Shown one piece after another: positions 10,893-21,216 of a stretch of 64,000 nt of DNA. The notes beneath the pieces were generated by a model. It was not told the origin of the DNA. It saw nothing but the letters and a program-made list of their open reading frames with translations, and searched no databases. The first letter of the stretch is position 1; each line of letters begins with the position of its first letter. Origin of the DNA: an uncultured Tropicimonas sp. (GTDB taxonomy: Bacteria; Pseudomonadota; Alphaproteobacteria; Rhodobacterales; Rhodobacteraceae); NCBI GenBank assembly GCA_947495685.1, contig CANLZY010000008.1, positions 124,001-188,000 on the forward strand, read 5' to 3'. The position numbers and the translations under genes were made by a program.

Positions 10893-11293
10893 CCGACTTC
10901 AACGCCCTCTTTCAGTCCATGATGGAGCAGTCGCAGGACATGGCCAAGTCCATGAACCCGGCGCTGGAAAAGTTCCAGATGCCGGACTTTGCCGCGATGA
11001 TGCCGACCATGCCGAAGGAATTCATGGAGATGTCCTTCGGCAAGACGTTCAACCCCGGCGGGCTGGATGCCAAGACGCGCCTGTTCGTGACCCTGGCCGC
11101 GCTGGTGGCGCAGGGCGCGCAACTGGACGACCAGATCAAGGTGACGGTCCGGCACGCGCTGGAAGCGGGCGCCACACCGCAGGAGATCGCCGAGGTCATC
11201 GGCCAGATGTCCGTTTTTGGTGGGGTACCGGCAATGACACAGGCGATGCAACTGGCGCAGGCCGTCATCGCCGAGCACGAGGAAGGCAGCTAA
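10889..11293 (+). CDS. carboxymuconolactone decarboxylase-family protein in the nuo operon
   Basis: A 134-residue protein. Residues about 55-130 match the CMD/AhpD fold: '[20 protein letters not shown]', then the signature '[19 protein letters not shown]' and '[11 protein letters not shown]'. The redox CxxC pair of AhpD-type members is absent; the protein has no cysteine at all, so it is not a thiol peroxidase. The N-terminal 50 residues are Met-rich and unrelated. It overlaps nuoI by four bases and is one base from nuoJ, so it is tightly built into the operon. Substrate unknown. Confidence 0.88.
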   Translation: MTDFNALFQSMMEQSQDMAKSMNPALEKFQMPDFAAMMPTMPKEFMEMSFGKTFNPGGLDAKTRLFVTLAALVAQGAQLDDQIKVTVRHALEAGATPQEIAEVIGQMSVFGGVPAMTQAMQLAQAVIAEHEEGS

Positions 11294-11294
11294 C

Positions 11295-11912
11295 GTGAGC
11301 GTCTATGATTTCACATTTTTCCTCTTTGCCATCCCGCTGATCGTCGGTGGCATGTTCACGGTCATCTCCAGAAGCCCGGTGCACTCGGTTCTGTGGATGA
11401 TCCTGTCGTTCCTGTCCGGCGCCGGGCTGATGGTGCTGCTGGGGGCGGAATTCGTCGCCATGCTGCTGCTGATCGTCTACATCGGCGCGGTCATGGTGCT
11501 GTTCCTCTTCGTGGTGATGATGCTCGACGTCGACTTTGCCGAGCTTCGCGCCGAGATGGCGCGCTTCCTGCCGCTGGCCGCCCTGATCGGGCTGGTGCTG
11601 CTGATGCAGCTGGCGATGGCCTTCGGCACCTGGGAGATCGGCGGCGGCGTCCATATGCTCGACTCCCCGATGGGCACCCCGGAGGGTGCTGGCACGCACA
11701 ACACCGCGGCGCTCGGGCTGGTGCTCTTTGACAAGTATTTCCTGCTGTTCCAATTGGCGGGCCTGATCCTGCTGGTGGCCATGATCGGCGCCATCGTCCT
11801 GACGATGCGCCATCGCCGGGACATCAAGCGTCAGGACATCCTGACCCAGATGTACCGCGATCCGGCCAAGTCGATGGAACTGAAGGACATCAAGCCGGGG
11901 CAGGGGCTCTGA
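11295..11912 (+). CDS. nuoJ: NADH-quinone oxidoreductase subunit J (NuoJ)
   Basis: A 205-residue membrane subunit with five predicted helices. '[18 protein letters not shown]' and '[19 protein letters not shown]' are the typical helix 2-3 region, including the pi-bulge helix that takes part in coupling. The C-terminal hydrophilic tail '[17 protein letters not shown]' is usual in alphaproteobacteria. The start is ATG/GTG-ambiguous by only a few bases; frame and stop are certain. Confidence 0.97.
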   Translation: MSVYDFTFFLFAIPLIVGGMFTVISRSPVHSVLWMILSFLSGAGLMVLLGAEFVAMLLLIVYIGAVMVLFLFVVMMLDVDFAELRAEMARFLPLAALIGLVLLMQLAMAFGTWEIGGGVHMLDSPMGTPEGAGTHNTAALGLVLFDKYFLLFQLAGLILLVAMIGAIVLTMRHRRDIKRQDILTQMYRDPAKSMELKDIKPGQGL

Positions 11913-11930
11913 GCCTCTGACCGGTCTTAC

Positions 11931-11954
11931 GGTCCGGGGGGCGACCCCGGGACC
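11931..11954 (+). other. hairpin between nuoJ and nuoK
   Basis: GGTCCgGGGG at 11931-11940 and CCCCgGGACC at 11945-11954 pair with one G-G mismatch, in the 117-base gap between nuoJ and nuoK, the widest gap in the second half of the operon. No T-run follows, so RNA processing or stability is more likely than termination. Confidence 0.4.
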
Positions 11955-12029
11955 TTCGCACGAACGAAGCGTCCAGCAAGGGCGCACCGCACCGCCCCCC
12001 GGGCGAGGACAAGAACTGAGGGACCGCAC

Positions 12030-12335
12030 ATGGTCGAACTGGAACACTACCTGGCTGTCGCGGCGGCGCTGTTCGTCATCGGCATTTTCGGCATCTTCCT
12101 GAACCGGAAGAACGTTATCATCATCTTGATGTCCATCGAGCTGGTGCTGCTGTCGGTCAACATCAACCTTGTCGCCTTCTCGGCCTATCTGGGCGATCTG
12201 ACGGGGCAGGTCTTCACGCTCTTCGTGATGACCGTGGCCGCCGCCGAGGCCGCCATCGGTCTTGCAATCCTCGTCTGCTTCTTCCGCAACCGTGGCACGA
12301 TCGCGGTGGAAGACGTCAACAACATGAAGGGCTGA
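12030..12335 (+). CDS. nuoK: NADH-quinone oxidoreductase subunit K (NuoK)
   Basis: A 101-residue protein with three transmembrane helices, the normal size. The conserved membrane glutamates used in proton transfer are visible: one in '[11 protein letters not shown]' on helix 2 and one in '[12 protein letters not shown]' on helix 3. It is preceded by GAGGGACCGCACATG, a good ribosome binding site, and followed five bases later by nuoL. Confidence 0.98.
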   Translation: MVELEHYLAVAAALFVIGIFGIFLNRKNVIIILMSIELVLLSVNINLVAFSAYLGDLTGQVFTLFVMTVAAAEAAIGLAILVCFFRNRGTIAVEDVNNMKG

Positions 12336-12340
12336 GGCAC

Positions 12341-14548
12341 ATGGCAACCATCATCCTGTTTGCCCCCCTGATCGGCGCGATCATCTGCGGTTTCGGCTGG
12401 CGGATCATCGGCGAAAAGGCCGGCCAGATCACCGCGACGGGGCTGCTGTTCCTGTCCTTCTTCCTCAGCTGGATCGTGTTCTTCACCCATGACGGCGTGA
12501 CCGAGCGCATCTTCCTGATGCGCTGGATCGACAGCGGCTCGCTGGTGGCGGACTGGGCCATCCGGATGGACCGGCTGACGGCGATCATGCTGGTGGTGGT
12601 CACCACGGTCTCGGCCTTCGTGCACCTCTACAGCTTTGGCTACATGGCCAATGACCACGCCTTTCCCAAGGACGAGCCCTACCGGGCGCGCTTCTTTGCC
12701 CAACTGTCCTTCTTCACCTTCACCATGCTGGCGCTGGTCACCGCGGACAACCTGGTGCAGATGTTCTTCGGCTGGGAGGGCGTCGGCCTGGCCTCCTACC
12801 TGCTGATCGGCTTCTACTACAAGAAAGAGAGCGCCGGCGCGGCCTCGATGAAGGCCTTCATCGTCAACCGCGTGGGGGACTTCGGCTTTGCCCTCGGCAT
12901 TGCCGGCCTGTTCTTCATGGTCGACTCGGTGGCGCTCAACGACATCTTCGCCGCCGCACCCCGGCTGGCCGAAACCGAAATCTCCTTCCTCTGGCGTGAC
13001 TGGAACGCCGCCAACCTGCTGGCCTTCCTGCTGTTCATCGGCGCGATGGGCAAGTCGGCGCAACTGTTCCTGCACACCTGGCTGCCCGACGCGATGGAAG
13101 GCCCGACCCCGGTGTCGGCCCTGATCCACGCCGCGACCATGGTCACCGCCGGTGTCTTCCTGGTCTGCCGGATGTCGCCGTTGATGGAATACGCGCCCGG
13201 CGCGACCACCTTCATCGTCTACATCGGTGCGACGACGGCCTTCTTTGCCGCCACCGTCGGCCTGGTGCAGAACGACATCAAGCGCGTCATCGCCTATTCG
13301 ACCTGTTCACAGCTCGGCTACATGTTCGTTGCCGCGGGCGTCGGCATGTACTCCGCGGCCATGTTCCACCTGCTGACCCACGCCTTCTTCAAGGCGATGC
13401 TGTTCCTTGGCGCCGGCTCGGTGATCCACGGCATGCACCACGAGCAGGACATGCGGAACTACGGCGGCCTCAAGGACAAGTTCCCGGTCACCTACTGGAT
13501 CATGATGATCGGCACGCTGGCCATCACCGGTGTCGGCATCCCGCTGACCTCGATCGGCTTTGCCGGCTTCCTGTCCAAGGATGCCATCATCGAGAGCGCC
13601 TGGGCCGGTGGCACGACCGCCTCGTCCTATGGCTTCTGGATGCTGGTGATCGCGGCGCTGATGACCTCGTTCTACTCCTGGCGGCTGATGTTCATGACCT
13701 TCCACGGCAAGCCGCGCGGGGACAAGCACACCCACGAGAATGCGCATGAAAGCCCGCCGGTCATGTTGATCCCGCTGGTTGCCCTGGCCTTCGGTGCGGT
13801 GTTCTCGGGCATGCTCTGGTACGGCTCCTTCTTCGGGCACACCGACCAGGTCGCCAAGTTCTACGGCATTCCGCTCAAGGGCGAGGTTCACGCCGAGGCC
13901 TCGATGGAAGGTCACACCGACGCGACCCACGAGGCACACATGGCGGACGGCACGGCACAGGCCGAACACGGCGATGACGCCGCAACGGCCCACGCCACCG
14001 AATCCGCCGACGCCCATGCCACCGACACCGCCCATGCCGCCGACGCTGCCACCGACCACGCGGTCGAGGGCGAGCATCACGCGGCCTTTGGCGGCAAGCC
14101 GGGCGACGGTGCGCTGTTCTTCGGCCCCGACAACCACGTGCTGGACGATGCCCACGCCTCTCCGGTCTGGGTCAAGGTCAGCCCCTTCATCGCCATGCTG
14201 ATCGGCTTCGGACTGGCCTTCCAGTTCTACATCCGGCGCCCCGACCTTCCGGGCAAGCTGGCCGAGAACCAGAAGCCCCTGTACCAGTTCCTGCTGAACA
14301 AGTGGTACTTCGACGAGATCTACGATGCGATCTTCGTGAAACCGGCCCGTGCCCTCGGCCGCTTCCTGTGGAAGAAGGGCGACGGGACGGTGATCGACGG
14401 TGGCATCAACGGTCTGGCCATGGGGATCATCCCGTATTTCACGCGGCTCGCCGGACGCGCGCAGAGCGGATACATCTTCACCTACGCCGCGGCCATGGTA
14501 CTGGGCATCGTCGTCCTGGTGACCTGGATGACGATCGCGGGGAACTGA
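12341..14548 (+). CDS. nuoL: NADH-quinone oxidoreductase subunit L (NuoL) with His-rich insertion
   Basis: A 735-residue antiporter-like proton-pumping subunit at the distal end of the membrane arm. The core helices carry the conserved '[15 protein letters not shown]', '[21 protein letters not shown]' and '[17 protein letters not shown]' regions. The family is usually about 610-700 residues. The extra length is a hydrophilic segment near residues 514-583 with eleven histidines plus many Asp/Glu/Ala/Thr, preceded near 463 by 'KHTHENAHE'. It lies in the loop before the last long helix. The remainder reads as an ordinary NuoL. Confidence 0.98.
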   Translation: MATIILFAPLIGAIICGFGWRIIGEKAGQITATGLLFLSFFLSWIVFFTHDGVTERIFLMRWIDSGSLVADWAIRMDRLTAIMLVVVTTVSAFVHLYSFGYMANDHAFPKDEPYRARFFAQLSFFTFTMLALVTADNLVQMFFGWEGVGLASYLLIGFYYKKESAGAASMKAFIVNRVGDFGFALGIAGLFFMVDSVALNDIFAAAPRLAETEISFLWRDWNAANLLAFLLFIGAMGKSAQLFLHTWLPDAMEGPTPVSALIHAATMVTAGVFLVCRMSPLMEYAPGATTFIVYIGATTAFFAATVGLVQNDIKRVIAYSTCSQLGYMFVAAGVGMYSAAMFHLLTHAFFKAMLFLGAGSVIHGMHHEQDMRNYGGLKDKFPVTYWIMMIGTLAITGVGIPLTSIGFAGFLSKDAIIESAWAGGTTASSYGFWMLVIAALMTSFYSWRLMFMTFHGKPRGDKHTHENAHESPPVMLIPLVALAFGAVFSGMLWYGSFFGHTDQVAKFYGIPLKGEVHAEASMEGHTDATHEAHMADGTAQAEHGDDAATAHATESADAHATDTAHAADAATDHAVEGEHHAAFGGKPGDGALFFGPDNHVLDDAHASPVWVKVSPFIAMLIGFGLAFQFYIRRPDLPGKLAENQKPLYQFLLNKWYFDEIYDAIFVKPARALGRFLWKKGDGTVIDGGINGLAMGIIPYFTRLAGRAQSGYIFTYAAAMVLGIVVLVTWMTIAGN

Positions 14549-14552
14549 GCAG

Positions 14553-16103
14553 ATGCAAAACCTAATCTCGATCATCATCTTCCTGCCGCTGATCGCGGCC
14601 CTGATCCTGGCCTTCTTCCTGCGCGGAGAAGACGAGGCGGCGCAGCGCAACGCCAAGTGGCTGGCGCTGATCGCCACCACGGCGACGCTGTTCATCTCGC
14701 TGTTCCTGCTGGCCGGCTTCGATGCCTCCAACACGGACTTCCAGTTCGTCGAGGACCGCGAGTGGCTGATGGGCCTGAACTACAAGATGGGCGTCGACGG
14801 GATCTCGATCCTGTTCGTCATGCTCACGACCTTCCTGATGCCGCTGACCATCGCGGCCTGCTGGCCCGTCACCCACCGGGTGAAGGAATACATGATCGCC
14901 TTCCTGGTGCTGGAATCGCTGATGCTGGGCGTGTTCACCGCGCTCGACATGGTGCTGTTCTACGTCTTCTTCGAGGCCGGCCTGATCCCGATGTTCCTGA
15001 TCATCGGCATCTGGGGTGGCAAGGAGCGGATCTACGCGGCCTTCAAGTTCTTCCTCTACACCTTCTTCGGCTCGCTGCTGATGCTGGTGGCGATGATCGC
15101 CATGTACGTGGATGCCGGCACCACCGACATTCCGACCCTGATGGCCCACACCTTCGGCACCGAGAGCTTCTCGATCCTCGGGATCAAGATCGTCGGCGGC
15201 CTGCAGACGCTGCTGTTCCTCGCTTTCTTCGCCAGCTTCGCGGTGAAGATGCCGATGTGGCCGGTGCACACCTGGTTGCCCGACGCCCACGTTCAGGCGC
15301 CAACCGCCGGCTCTGTCGTTCTGGCCGCGGTGCTGCTGAAGATGGGCGGCTACGGCTTCCTGCGGTTCAGCCTGCCGATGTTCCCGGTGGGGGCAGATGT
15401 CATGGCGCCGCTGGTGCTGTGGATGTCGGCCATCGCCATCGTCTATGCCTCGCTGGTGGCGCTGGCGCAGGACGACATGAAGAAACTGATCGCCTACAGC
15501 TCCGTCGCCCACATGGGCTACGTCACCATGGGCATCTTCTCGGTCAACCAGCAGGGGCTCGACGGCGCCATCTTTCAGATGCTCAGCCACGGCTTTGTCT
15601 CCGCCGCGCTCTTCCTCGTGGTCGGGGTGGTCTATGACCGGATGCACACCCGCGAGATCGACGCCTACGGCGGCCTGATCGTGCGGATGCCGGTCTACGG
15701 GTTGATCTTCCTGCTCTTCACTATGGCCAACGTCGGCCTGCCGGGCACCAGCGGATTTGTCGGCGAATTCCTGACCCTGATGGCGATCTTCCAGGTCAAC
15801 ACCTGGGTGGCCGTGGTCGCGACCGCGGGCGTGATCCTGTCGGCCGGCTACGGGCTCTGGCTCTTCCGCCGGGTCATGCTGGGCCAGCTGATCAAGGAAA
15901 GCCTGAAGACCATCACCGACATGACCTCCCGCGAAAAGGCGATCTTTGCCCCGCTGGTCGTCATGACCCTGCTGCTTGGGGTCTACCCCGCGCTCATCAC
16001 CGACATCATCGGCCCCTCGGTCGAGGCACTGATCGGCCAATATGAAATCGCACTGAATGACTTCGAGCCCGCAACCCAGCTGGCCCAGTCCGGAGACCAC
16101 TGA
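14553..16103 (+). CDS. nuoM: NADH-quinone oxidoreductase subunit M (NuoM)
   Basis: A 516-residue antiporter-like membrane subunit of normal length. Motifs include the helix-5 glutamate region '[16 protein letters not shown]', '[19 protein letters not shown]' (helix 7-8 with the pumping lysine nearby) and '[18 protein letters not shown]'. It starts five bases after nuoL and ends two bases before the nuoN start. Confidence 0.98.
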   Translation: MQNLISIIIFLPLIAALILAFFLRGEDEAAQRNAKWLALIATTATLFISLFLLAGFDASNTDFQFVEDREWLMGLNYKMGVDGISILFVMLTTFLMPLTIAACWPVTHRVKEYMIAFLVLESLMLGVFTALDMVLFYVFFEAGLIPMFLIIGIWGGKERIYAAFKFFLYTFFGSLLMLVAMIAMYVDAGTTDIPTLMAHTFGTESFSILGIKIVGGLQTLLFLAFFASFAVKMPMWPVHTWLPDAHVQAPTAGSVVLAAVLLKMGGYGFLRFSLPMFPVGADVMAPLVLWMSAIAIVYASLVALAQDDMKKLIAYSSVAHMGYVTMGIFSVNQQGLDGAIFQMLSHGFVSAALFLVVGVVYDRMHTREIDAYGGLIVRMPVYGLIFLLFTMANVGLPGTSGFVGEFLTLMAIFQVNTWVAVVATAGVILSAGYGLWLFRRVMLGQLIKESLKTITDMTSREKAIFAPLVVMTLLLGVYPALITDIIGPSVEALIGQYEIALNDFEPATQLAQSGDH

Positions 16104-16104
16104 G

Positions 16105-17550
16105 ATGATGTCTGCTGACCTCGCAATCATCCTGCCCGAGATCTTCCTCGCCCTCTACGCGATGGCGGCGCTGCTCTTCGCGGTCTGGACCGGCAAGGAT
16201 ACCATCGCTGCGGCGGTCACCTGGGTCACGGCGGCCGTGCTTGTCGCCGTCGCGCTGTGGATCGGCCTCGGCAGCGGCGTCACCCGGGTCGCCTTTGACG
16301 GCATGTTCGTCGACGACAGCTTTGGCCGCTTTGCCAAGGTGGTGATCCTCGTGTCCGCGGCGATTGTGCTGGTGCTCTCCGAAGGCTTCTTCTCGCGGCG
16401 CAAGGCGCTGCTCTTCGAATACCCGATCCTCGTGACGCTGGCCGTCATCGGGATGATGGTCATGGTCTCCGCCGGTGACCTGATCGCCCTCTACATGGGT
16501 CTCGAACTGCAGTCGCTGGCGCTCTACGTCATCGCCGCCATCCGCCGCGACAGCCTGCGGGCGACCGAGGCCGGCCTGAAATACTTCACCCTCGGCGCGC
16601 TCAGTTCCGGCCTGCTGCTCTACGGGGCCTCGCTCACCTATGGCTACGCCGGCAGCACCGAGTTCAAGGCGATCTTTGCCGCCGCCTCCGAAGGCCACGT
16701 GGGCTTTGGCCTGCTGCTCGGGCTGACCTTCCTGATGGCCGGCCTGGCCTTCAAGATCTCCGCCGTGCCCTTCCACATGTGGACCCCGGACGTCTACGAG
16801 GGATCGCCGACCCCGGTGACCAGCTTCTTTGCCACCGCGCCCAAAATGGCCGCCATGGCGATGTTCGCCCGCATCATGTTCGACGCCTTCGGCGACGCCG
16901 TGGCCGACTGGCAGCAGATTGCCGCGCTCCTGGCGGTGCTGTCGATGTACCTCGGCTCCATCGCCGCGATCGGCCAGCACGACATCAAGCGCCTGATGGC
17001 CTATTCGTCGATCGCCCACATGGGCTTTGCGCTGGTCGGCCTGGCCGCCGGCACCGAGCGGGGCGTCGAGGCGATGCTGATCTACATGGCGATCTACGTC
17101 ACCATGAACATCGGTACATTCGCCTTCATCCTGTCGATGGAACGCGATGGCCAGCACGTGACCCGGATCGAAGGCTTCAACATGCTGTCCCGCAAGGAGC
17201 CGCTCAAGGCGCTGGCCCTGATGGTGCTGCTGTTCTCGCTGGCCGGTGTGCCGCCGCTGGTGGGCTTCTTCGGCAAGTTCGCGGTGCTGACCGCCGCGCT
17301 GGATGCGGGCCTTGGCTGGCTGGCACTGGCCGGGGCCGTGGCCTCCGTCATCGGCGCCTTCTACTACCTGCGGCTGGTCTATTTCATGTATTTCGGCGAT
17401 CCCGAGGCGGACACCGTGGACGGCACGATGAGTGCGGTGCAGGTGTCGGTGCTGATGGGCTCGGCCGCGATCATGGTGCTGGGGGTGATCAACCTGTTCG
17501 GCGTCGATGGCCTTGCCGCCAGTGCGGCGGCCTCTCTTGTCGTCAACTGA
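16105..17550 (+). CDS. nuoN: NADH-quinone oxidoreductase subunit N (NuoN)
   Basis: A 481-residue antiporter-like subunit and the last complex I gene here. ATG 16105 (a second ATG follows at 16108) lies directly after the nuoM stop with CGGAG upstream, and the protein then begins in the first helix, as in relatives. Conserved parts are '[16 protein letters not shown]', '[17 protein letters not shown]', '[16 protein letters not shown]' and '[10 protein letters not shown]'. birA begins inside or right at its 3' end. Confidence 0.98.
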   Translation: MMSADLAIILPEIFLALYAMAALLFAVWTGKDTIAAAVTWVTAAVLVAVALWIGLGSGVTRVAFDGMFVDDSFGRFAKVVILVSAAIVLVLSEGFFSRRKALLFEYPILVTLAVIGMMVMVSAGDLIALYMGLELQSLALYVIAAIRRDSLRATEAGLKYFTLGALSSGLLLYGASLTYGYAGSTEFKAIFAAASEGHVGFGLLLGLTFLMAGLAFKISAVPFHMWTPDVYEGSPTPVTSFFATAPKMAAMAMFARIMFDAFGDAVADWQQIAALLAVLSMYLGSIAAIGQHDIKRLMAYSSIAHMGFALVGLAAGTERGVEAMLIYMAIYVTMNIGTFAFILSMERDGQHVTRIEGFNMLSRKEPLKALALMVLLFSLAGVPPLVGFFGKFAVLTAALDAGLGWLALAGAVASVIGAFYYLRLVYFMYFGDPEADTVDGTMSAVQVSVLMGSAAIMVLGVINLFGVDGLAASAAASLVVN

Positions 17551-18298
17551 GGGCTGGCCCGCCGGCTACCACCGGGTGGTGCTGCCGCAGGTCGACAGCA
17601 CCATGGCCGAGGCCGCCCGCCGCGTGCCAACCCTGACCGGCCCCACCTGGGTGCTGGCACTTGACCAGACAGCCGCCCGCGGACGCCGCGGGCGCGCCTG
17701 GTCCAACCCCAGGGGCAACTTCGCCGCCACGCTGGTGATGCAACCGACCCACGGCGCCCAGCTTGCCGCGCTGCGCAGCTTCGTAGCCTCGCTGGCGCTC
17801 TACGACGCCATGGTCGCCGTGTCCGGGCGCACCGAACCCTTTGCCCTGAAATGGCCCAACGACGTGCTGCTGAACGGCGGCAAGGTCGCGGGCATCCTGC
17901 TGGAATCGGCCGGGCAGGGCGGTGCCCTCACCTATCTGTCGATCGGCATCGGGGTGAACCTCGCCTCCGCGCCCGACGCCTCGCAGGTCGAGGACCGCGC
18001 CCTGCGCCCGGTGTCGCTGCTGTCCGAGGTCGGCGCCGCGGTCGATCCGGAAACCTTCCTCGACGCGCTCGCCCCGGCCTTTGCCCGCTACGAGCAGCAG
18101 CTCACAACCCAGGGGTTTGCCCCGATCCGGGCGGCGTGGCTGGCCCGCGCCGCCCGCCTGGGCGAGGTCATCGTGGCCCGGATGGCCCGGGAAGAGATCA
18201 CCGGAACCTTCGAGACGGTGGACGCCTCGGGCAATCTGGTGCTTGCCACCGCGACGGGGCGGCGTAGCATTGCGGCCGCCGACGTCTTTTTTCACTGA
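17507..18298 (+). CDS. birA: biotin--[acetyl-CoA-carboxylase] ligase (BirA), no DNA-binding domain
   Basis: Up to 263 residues. It attaches biotin to the carboxylase carrier protein through biotinyl-AMP. The catalytic loop '[15 protein letters not shown]' and '[19 protein letters not shown]' are both present, and the C-terminal SH3-like domain follows. There is no N-terminal winged helix, so it is the monofunctional, non-repressor type. The first in-frame ATG is 17507, inside nuoN; a TTG at 17537, giving 253 residues starting '[12 protein letters not shown]', fits the family N-terminus better. Either start overlaps nuoN, implying translational coupling. Confidence 0.95.
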   Translation: MALPPVRRPLLSSTEGWPAGYHRVVLPQVDSTMAEAARRVPTLTGPTWVLALDQTAARGRRGRAWSNPRGNFAATLVMQPTHGAQLAALRSFVASLALYDAMVAVSGRTEPFALKWPNDVLLNGGKVAGILLESAGQGGALTYLSIGIGVNLASAPDASQVEDRALRPVSLLSEVGAAVDPETFLDALAPAFARYEQQLTTQGFAPIRAAWLARAARLGEVIVARMAREEITGTFETVDASGNLVLATATGRRSIAAADVFFH

Positions 18299-18315
18299 CC
18301 GCAAAAGGGGCCGTC

Positions 18316-19092
18316 ATGCTGCTCTGCATCGACACCGGAAATACCAATACCGTGTTCTCCGTCTGGGACGGCGGCCGCTTCGTCACCACGCTGCGCACGG
18401 CAACCGAACACCAGCGCACCGGCGACCAGTACTTCGTCTGGTTCTCGACCCTGATGCAGCACCACGGCCTGCCGGTCGACATCGACGAGGTGATCATCTC
18501 GTCGACGGTGCCCCGGGTGGTGTTCAACCTGCGGGTGCTGGCCGACCGCTATTTCAACTGCCGCCCGCTGGTGGTGGGCAAGCCGGACTGCCTGCTGCCG
18601 CACCCGCCGCGGGTCGATCAGCCGGCGCAGGTCGGCCCCGACCGCCTCGTCAACACCGCCGGTGCCTTCGACCGCCATGGCGGCGACATCGTGGTGGTGG
18701 ATTTCGGCACCGCCACGACCTTTGACGTGGTCTCCCGCGACGGCAACTATATCGGCGGCGTGATCGCCCCGGGGGTGAACCTCAGCCTCGAAGCGCTGCA
18801 CCTCGCCGCCGCCGCGCTGCCACATGTCGACATCACAAAACCGGCGCAGGTGATCGGCACCAACACGGTCGCCTGCATGCAGTCAGGGGTGTTCTGGGGC
18901 TATGTCGGGCTGGTGCGGGGCATTTGCGACAGGATTCTGGCCGAACGCGAACGTCCGATGAAGATAATCGGCACGGGGGGGCTTGCACCTCTGTTCAGCC
19001 AGGGTGATGTGTTGTTCGACCATATCGAAGACGATCTGACGATGCATGGGCTGACGGTCATCCATCGCTATAACAAGGAAAATCAAGAATGA
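18316..19092 (+). CDS. coaX: type III pantothenate kinase (CoaX)
   Basis: A 258-residue protein of the acetate/sugar-kinase (ASKHA) fold that makes 4'-phosphopantothenate, the first step of coenzyme A synthesis. The N-terminal phosphate-1 loop 'CIDTGNTNTVFSVW' and the phosphate-2 motif 'VVDFGTATTFDVV' with the catalytic aspartate are clear, as is 'GPDRLVNTAGA'. It follows birA after 17 bases and overlaps rnj by four (ATGA). The nuoN-birA-coaX-rnj order is common in alphaproteobacteria. Confidence 0.97.
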   Translation: MLLCIDTGNTNTVFSVWDGGRFVTTLRTATEHQRTGDQYFVWFSTLMQHHGLPVDIDEVIISSTVPRVVFNLRVLADRYFNCRPLVVGKPDCLLPHPPRVDQPAQVGPDRLVNTAGAFDRHGGDIVVVDFGTATTFDVVSRDGNYIGGVIAPGVNLSLEALHLAAAALPHVDITKPAQVIGTNTVACMQSGVFWGYVGLVRGICDRILAERERPMKIIGTGGLAPLFSQGDVLFDHIEDDLTMHGLTVIHRYNKENQE

Positions 19093-20759
19093 GCGGTGCC
19101 GAACGACTGATCTACCTTCCCCTCGGTGGGGCCGGTGAAGTTGGAATGAACGCCTATGTCTATGGCTGGGGCCGTCCCGGCAAGGAACGCCTGATCCTCG
19201 TCGATCTCGGCGTGACCTTCCCGGACATGGACACGACGCCCGGCGTCGACCTGATCTTTCCCGACATGTCCTGGCTGATCGAACGGGCCGACCGGCTGGA
19301 GGCGATCTTCGTCACCCACGGCCACGAAGACCACATCGGCGGCATCGGACATTTCTGGAACGACCTGCGCGTGCCGGTCTATTGCCGCAAGTTCACCGGC
19401 CACCTTGCCCGCCGCAAGATGGAAGAGCACGGTGCCGACCCCGCGCAGATCGAGGTCGTCGAGGCCTATCCCGACACGGTCGAGGCGGGCCCGTTCTCGG
19501 TGTCCTTCCTGCCGGTGTCGCATTCCATTCCCGAAAGCTCGTCGCTGGTGATCGACACCCCGGCGGGGCGCATCGTGCACACCGGCGACTTCAAGCTCGA
19601 CGCGGCGCCGATCGTCGGCGAAGCCTTCGATGCCGAGCTCTGGCATTCGGTCGGCAAGACCGGGGTCAAGGCGCTGACCTGCGACAGCACCAACATCCAC
19701 GTCGAACAGCCGGGCCGCTCCGAATCGACCCTGGGCGACAACATCGCAGACCTGGTCCGCCAGGCCGACGGCATGGTGGTGGCGACGACCTTCGCCTCCA
19801 ACGTGGCGCGGGTGAAGACCCTGGCCGAGGCCGGCCGCGACGCCGGCCGCTCGGTCTGCCTGATGGGGCGGGCGATGCTGCGCATGGTGTCGGCGGCGGT
19901 CGAAACCGGCGTGCTGACCGATTTTCCGCCGGTGATCAGCCACGAAGAGGCCGAGGATGTCCCGCGCGGCAACCTGATGATGATCGTGACCGGCAGCCAG
20001 GGCGAACGCCGCGCCGCCACCGCCCAGCTCAGCCGGGGCAAGTACCTGGGAATGAAGCTCGCCGCCGGCGACACCTTCCTGTTCTCGTCCAAGACGATCC
20101 CGGGCAACGAACGCTCGGTGCTGCGGATCGTGAACGCGTTTTCCGAGATGGACGTGAACGTCGTCGATGACAGCTCCACCCTCTACCACGTCTCGGGCCA
20201 CGCCAACCGGCCCGACCTGGAGGCGCTGCACGACCTGATGAAGCCGAAGATGGTGATCCCGATGCACGGCGAACACCGGATGCTGCGCCGCCACGCCGAG
20301 GCCGCCGAAGCCAAGGGCATCGCCTCGATCATCGCGGTGAACGGCACGATGCTGGACCTGACCGGCGACAGCCCGGTGGTGGTCGAACAGGTGGAGACCG
20401 GTCGGATCTACCTGGACGGCACCCGCAAGATCGGCGCGCTGGATGGCGTCGTGCGCGACCGCATCCGGCTGGCGCTGAACGGCCACGTGCTGCTGACGGT
20501 GATCATCGATGTCGATGACGAACCGCTCGGCGATCCCTGGGCCGAGGTGATGGGGCTTGCTGAGACCGGTCGGTCGCGGTCGCCCCTGGTGGACCTGATC
20601 GAGGCCGAGGCGGCACAGTTCATGGCGCGCGCCGACGACAAGGTGCTGCTGAACGACGACAAGCTCGATTCCGGGCTGCGACGGGTCGTCCGCCAGGTCG
20701 CGGTCGAGGAGATCGGCAAGAAGCCGGAAGTCACCGTCGTCATCTCGCGTCTGGCCTGA
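19089..20759 (+). CDS. rnj: ribonuclease J
   Basis: A 556-residue metallo-beta-lactamase/beta-CASP nuclease with 5'-exo- and endonuclease activity in mRNA and rRNA maturation. The zinc motif 'THGHEDHIGG' (about residues 75-84) is intact, with the later 'SHSIPESS', 'HTGDFKLD' and 'SGHANRPDL' (beta-CASP motif B/C region) also present. A C-terminal domain of about 100 residues follows. The ATG overlaps the coaX stop. Confidence 0.96.
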   Translation: MSGAERLIYLPLGGAGEVGMNAYVYGWGRPGKERLILVDLGVTFPDMDTTPGVDLIFPDMSWLIERADRLEAIFVTHGHEDHIGGIGHFWNDLRVPVYCRKFTGHLARRKMEEHGADPAQIEVVEAYPDTVEAGPFSVSFLPVSHSIPESSSLVIDTPAGRIVHTGDFKLDAAPIVGEAFDAELWHSVGKTGVKALTCDSTNIHVEQPGRSESTLGDNIADLVRQADGMVVATTFASNVARVKTLAEAGRDAGRSVCLMGRAMLRMVSAAVETGVLTDFPPVISHEEAEDVPRGNLMMIVTGSQGERRAATAQLSRGKYLGMKLAAGDTFLFSSKTIPGNERSVLRIVNAFSEMDVNVVDDSSTLYHVSGHANRPDLEALHDLMKPKMVIPMHGEHRMLRRHAEAAEAKGIASIIAVNGTMLDLTGDSPVVVEQVETGRIYLDGTRKIGALDGVVRDRIRLALNGHVLLTVIIDVDDEPLGDPWAEVMGLAETGRSRSPLVDLIEAEAAQFMARADDKVLLNDDKLDSGLRRVVRQVAVEEIGKKPEVTVVISRLA

Positions 20760-20787
20760 GCCAGGGTCTCTCCGGTGGGCAGGGGCC

Positions 20788-20859
20788 AAGGGCTCCCGCC
20801 CGTCGGCCGCGCATCACGATGCGCGCCTCCCGTTGGGCGTGGCACGCCGTTGGCGTGCC
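20788..20859 (+). repeat. dispersed element, copy 1 (arms plus variable hairpin)
   Basis: GGCTCCCGCCCGTCGG at about 20791, an internal GCGCATC/GATGCGC palindrome, then CTCCCGTTGGGC ending at 20838. It is followed by a perfect hairpin GGCACGCC-gtt-GGCGTGCC (20841-20859). Begins about 30 bases after the rnj stop, in the same orientation. Four further copies are listed separately. Confidence 0.75.
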
Positions 20860-21185
20860 GGCTCCGGGGGCAGGCGGCGTGCCCTCACGGCATAGGCCCG
20901 CGCAGCTTGCATCACCCCGCCCCATTTCCTCGCGGGTCTCTGACCGTCGCCCGGTGCGGACGACCGCCTGCAAGCGGCAGGGGGGCGATGCGGCAGGAGA
21001 CATGCGGGCAGGCGCCAGGCGCCGCCGGGATCAGTTACGCAAATGTGACGATGCGGGGACCGGGCGCCCTGCCGCAGGCCTCCGCAGCGGAGGCGCCCCC
21101 CACTGGTCCAGCCAAGGGATTTATGAAAGAGAATCACGTCACGCACCGCAGGACCCGACAGGGTCAGCACCGCCGATGCAGATCG

Positions 21186-21212
21186 TCGGGCGCCCCGGAT
21201 GGGGGCGCCCGA
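21186..21212 (-). terminator. hairpin at the 3' end of the RhlE-like gene
   Basis: TCGGGCGCCCC (21186-21196) pairs perfectly with GGGGCGCCCGA (21202-21212), an 11-bp stem with a 5-base loop, immediately beyond the helicase stop at 21217. There is no T-run, so termination is inferred from position and stem strength. Confidence 0.5.
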
Positions 21213-21216
21213 GATA

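Larger units (their letters stand above)
20760..21216. other. 457 bp convergent intergenic region with repeat and hairpins
   Basis: No supported gene. It contains a dispersed two-armed repeat with hairpin (20788-20859), an 8-bp stem GCCTCCGC/GCGGAGGC at 21078-21094, and a strong hairpin at 21186-21212 next to the helicase stop. The region separates rnj (+) from the RhlE-like gene (-). Confidence 0.6.
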
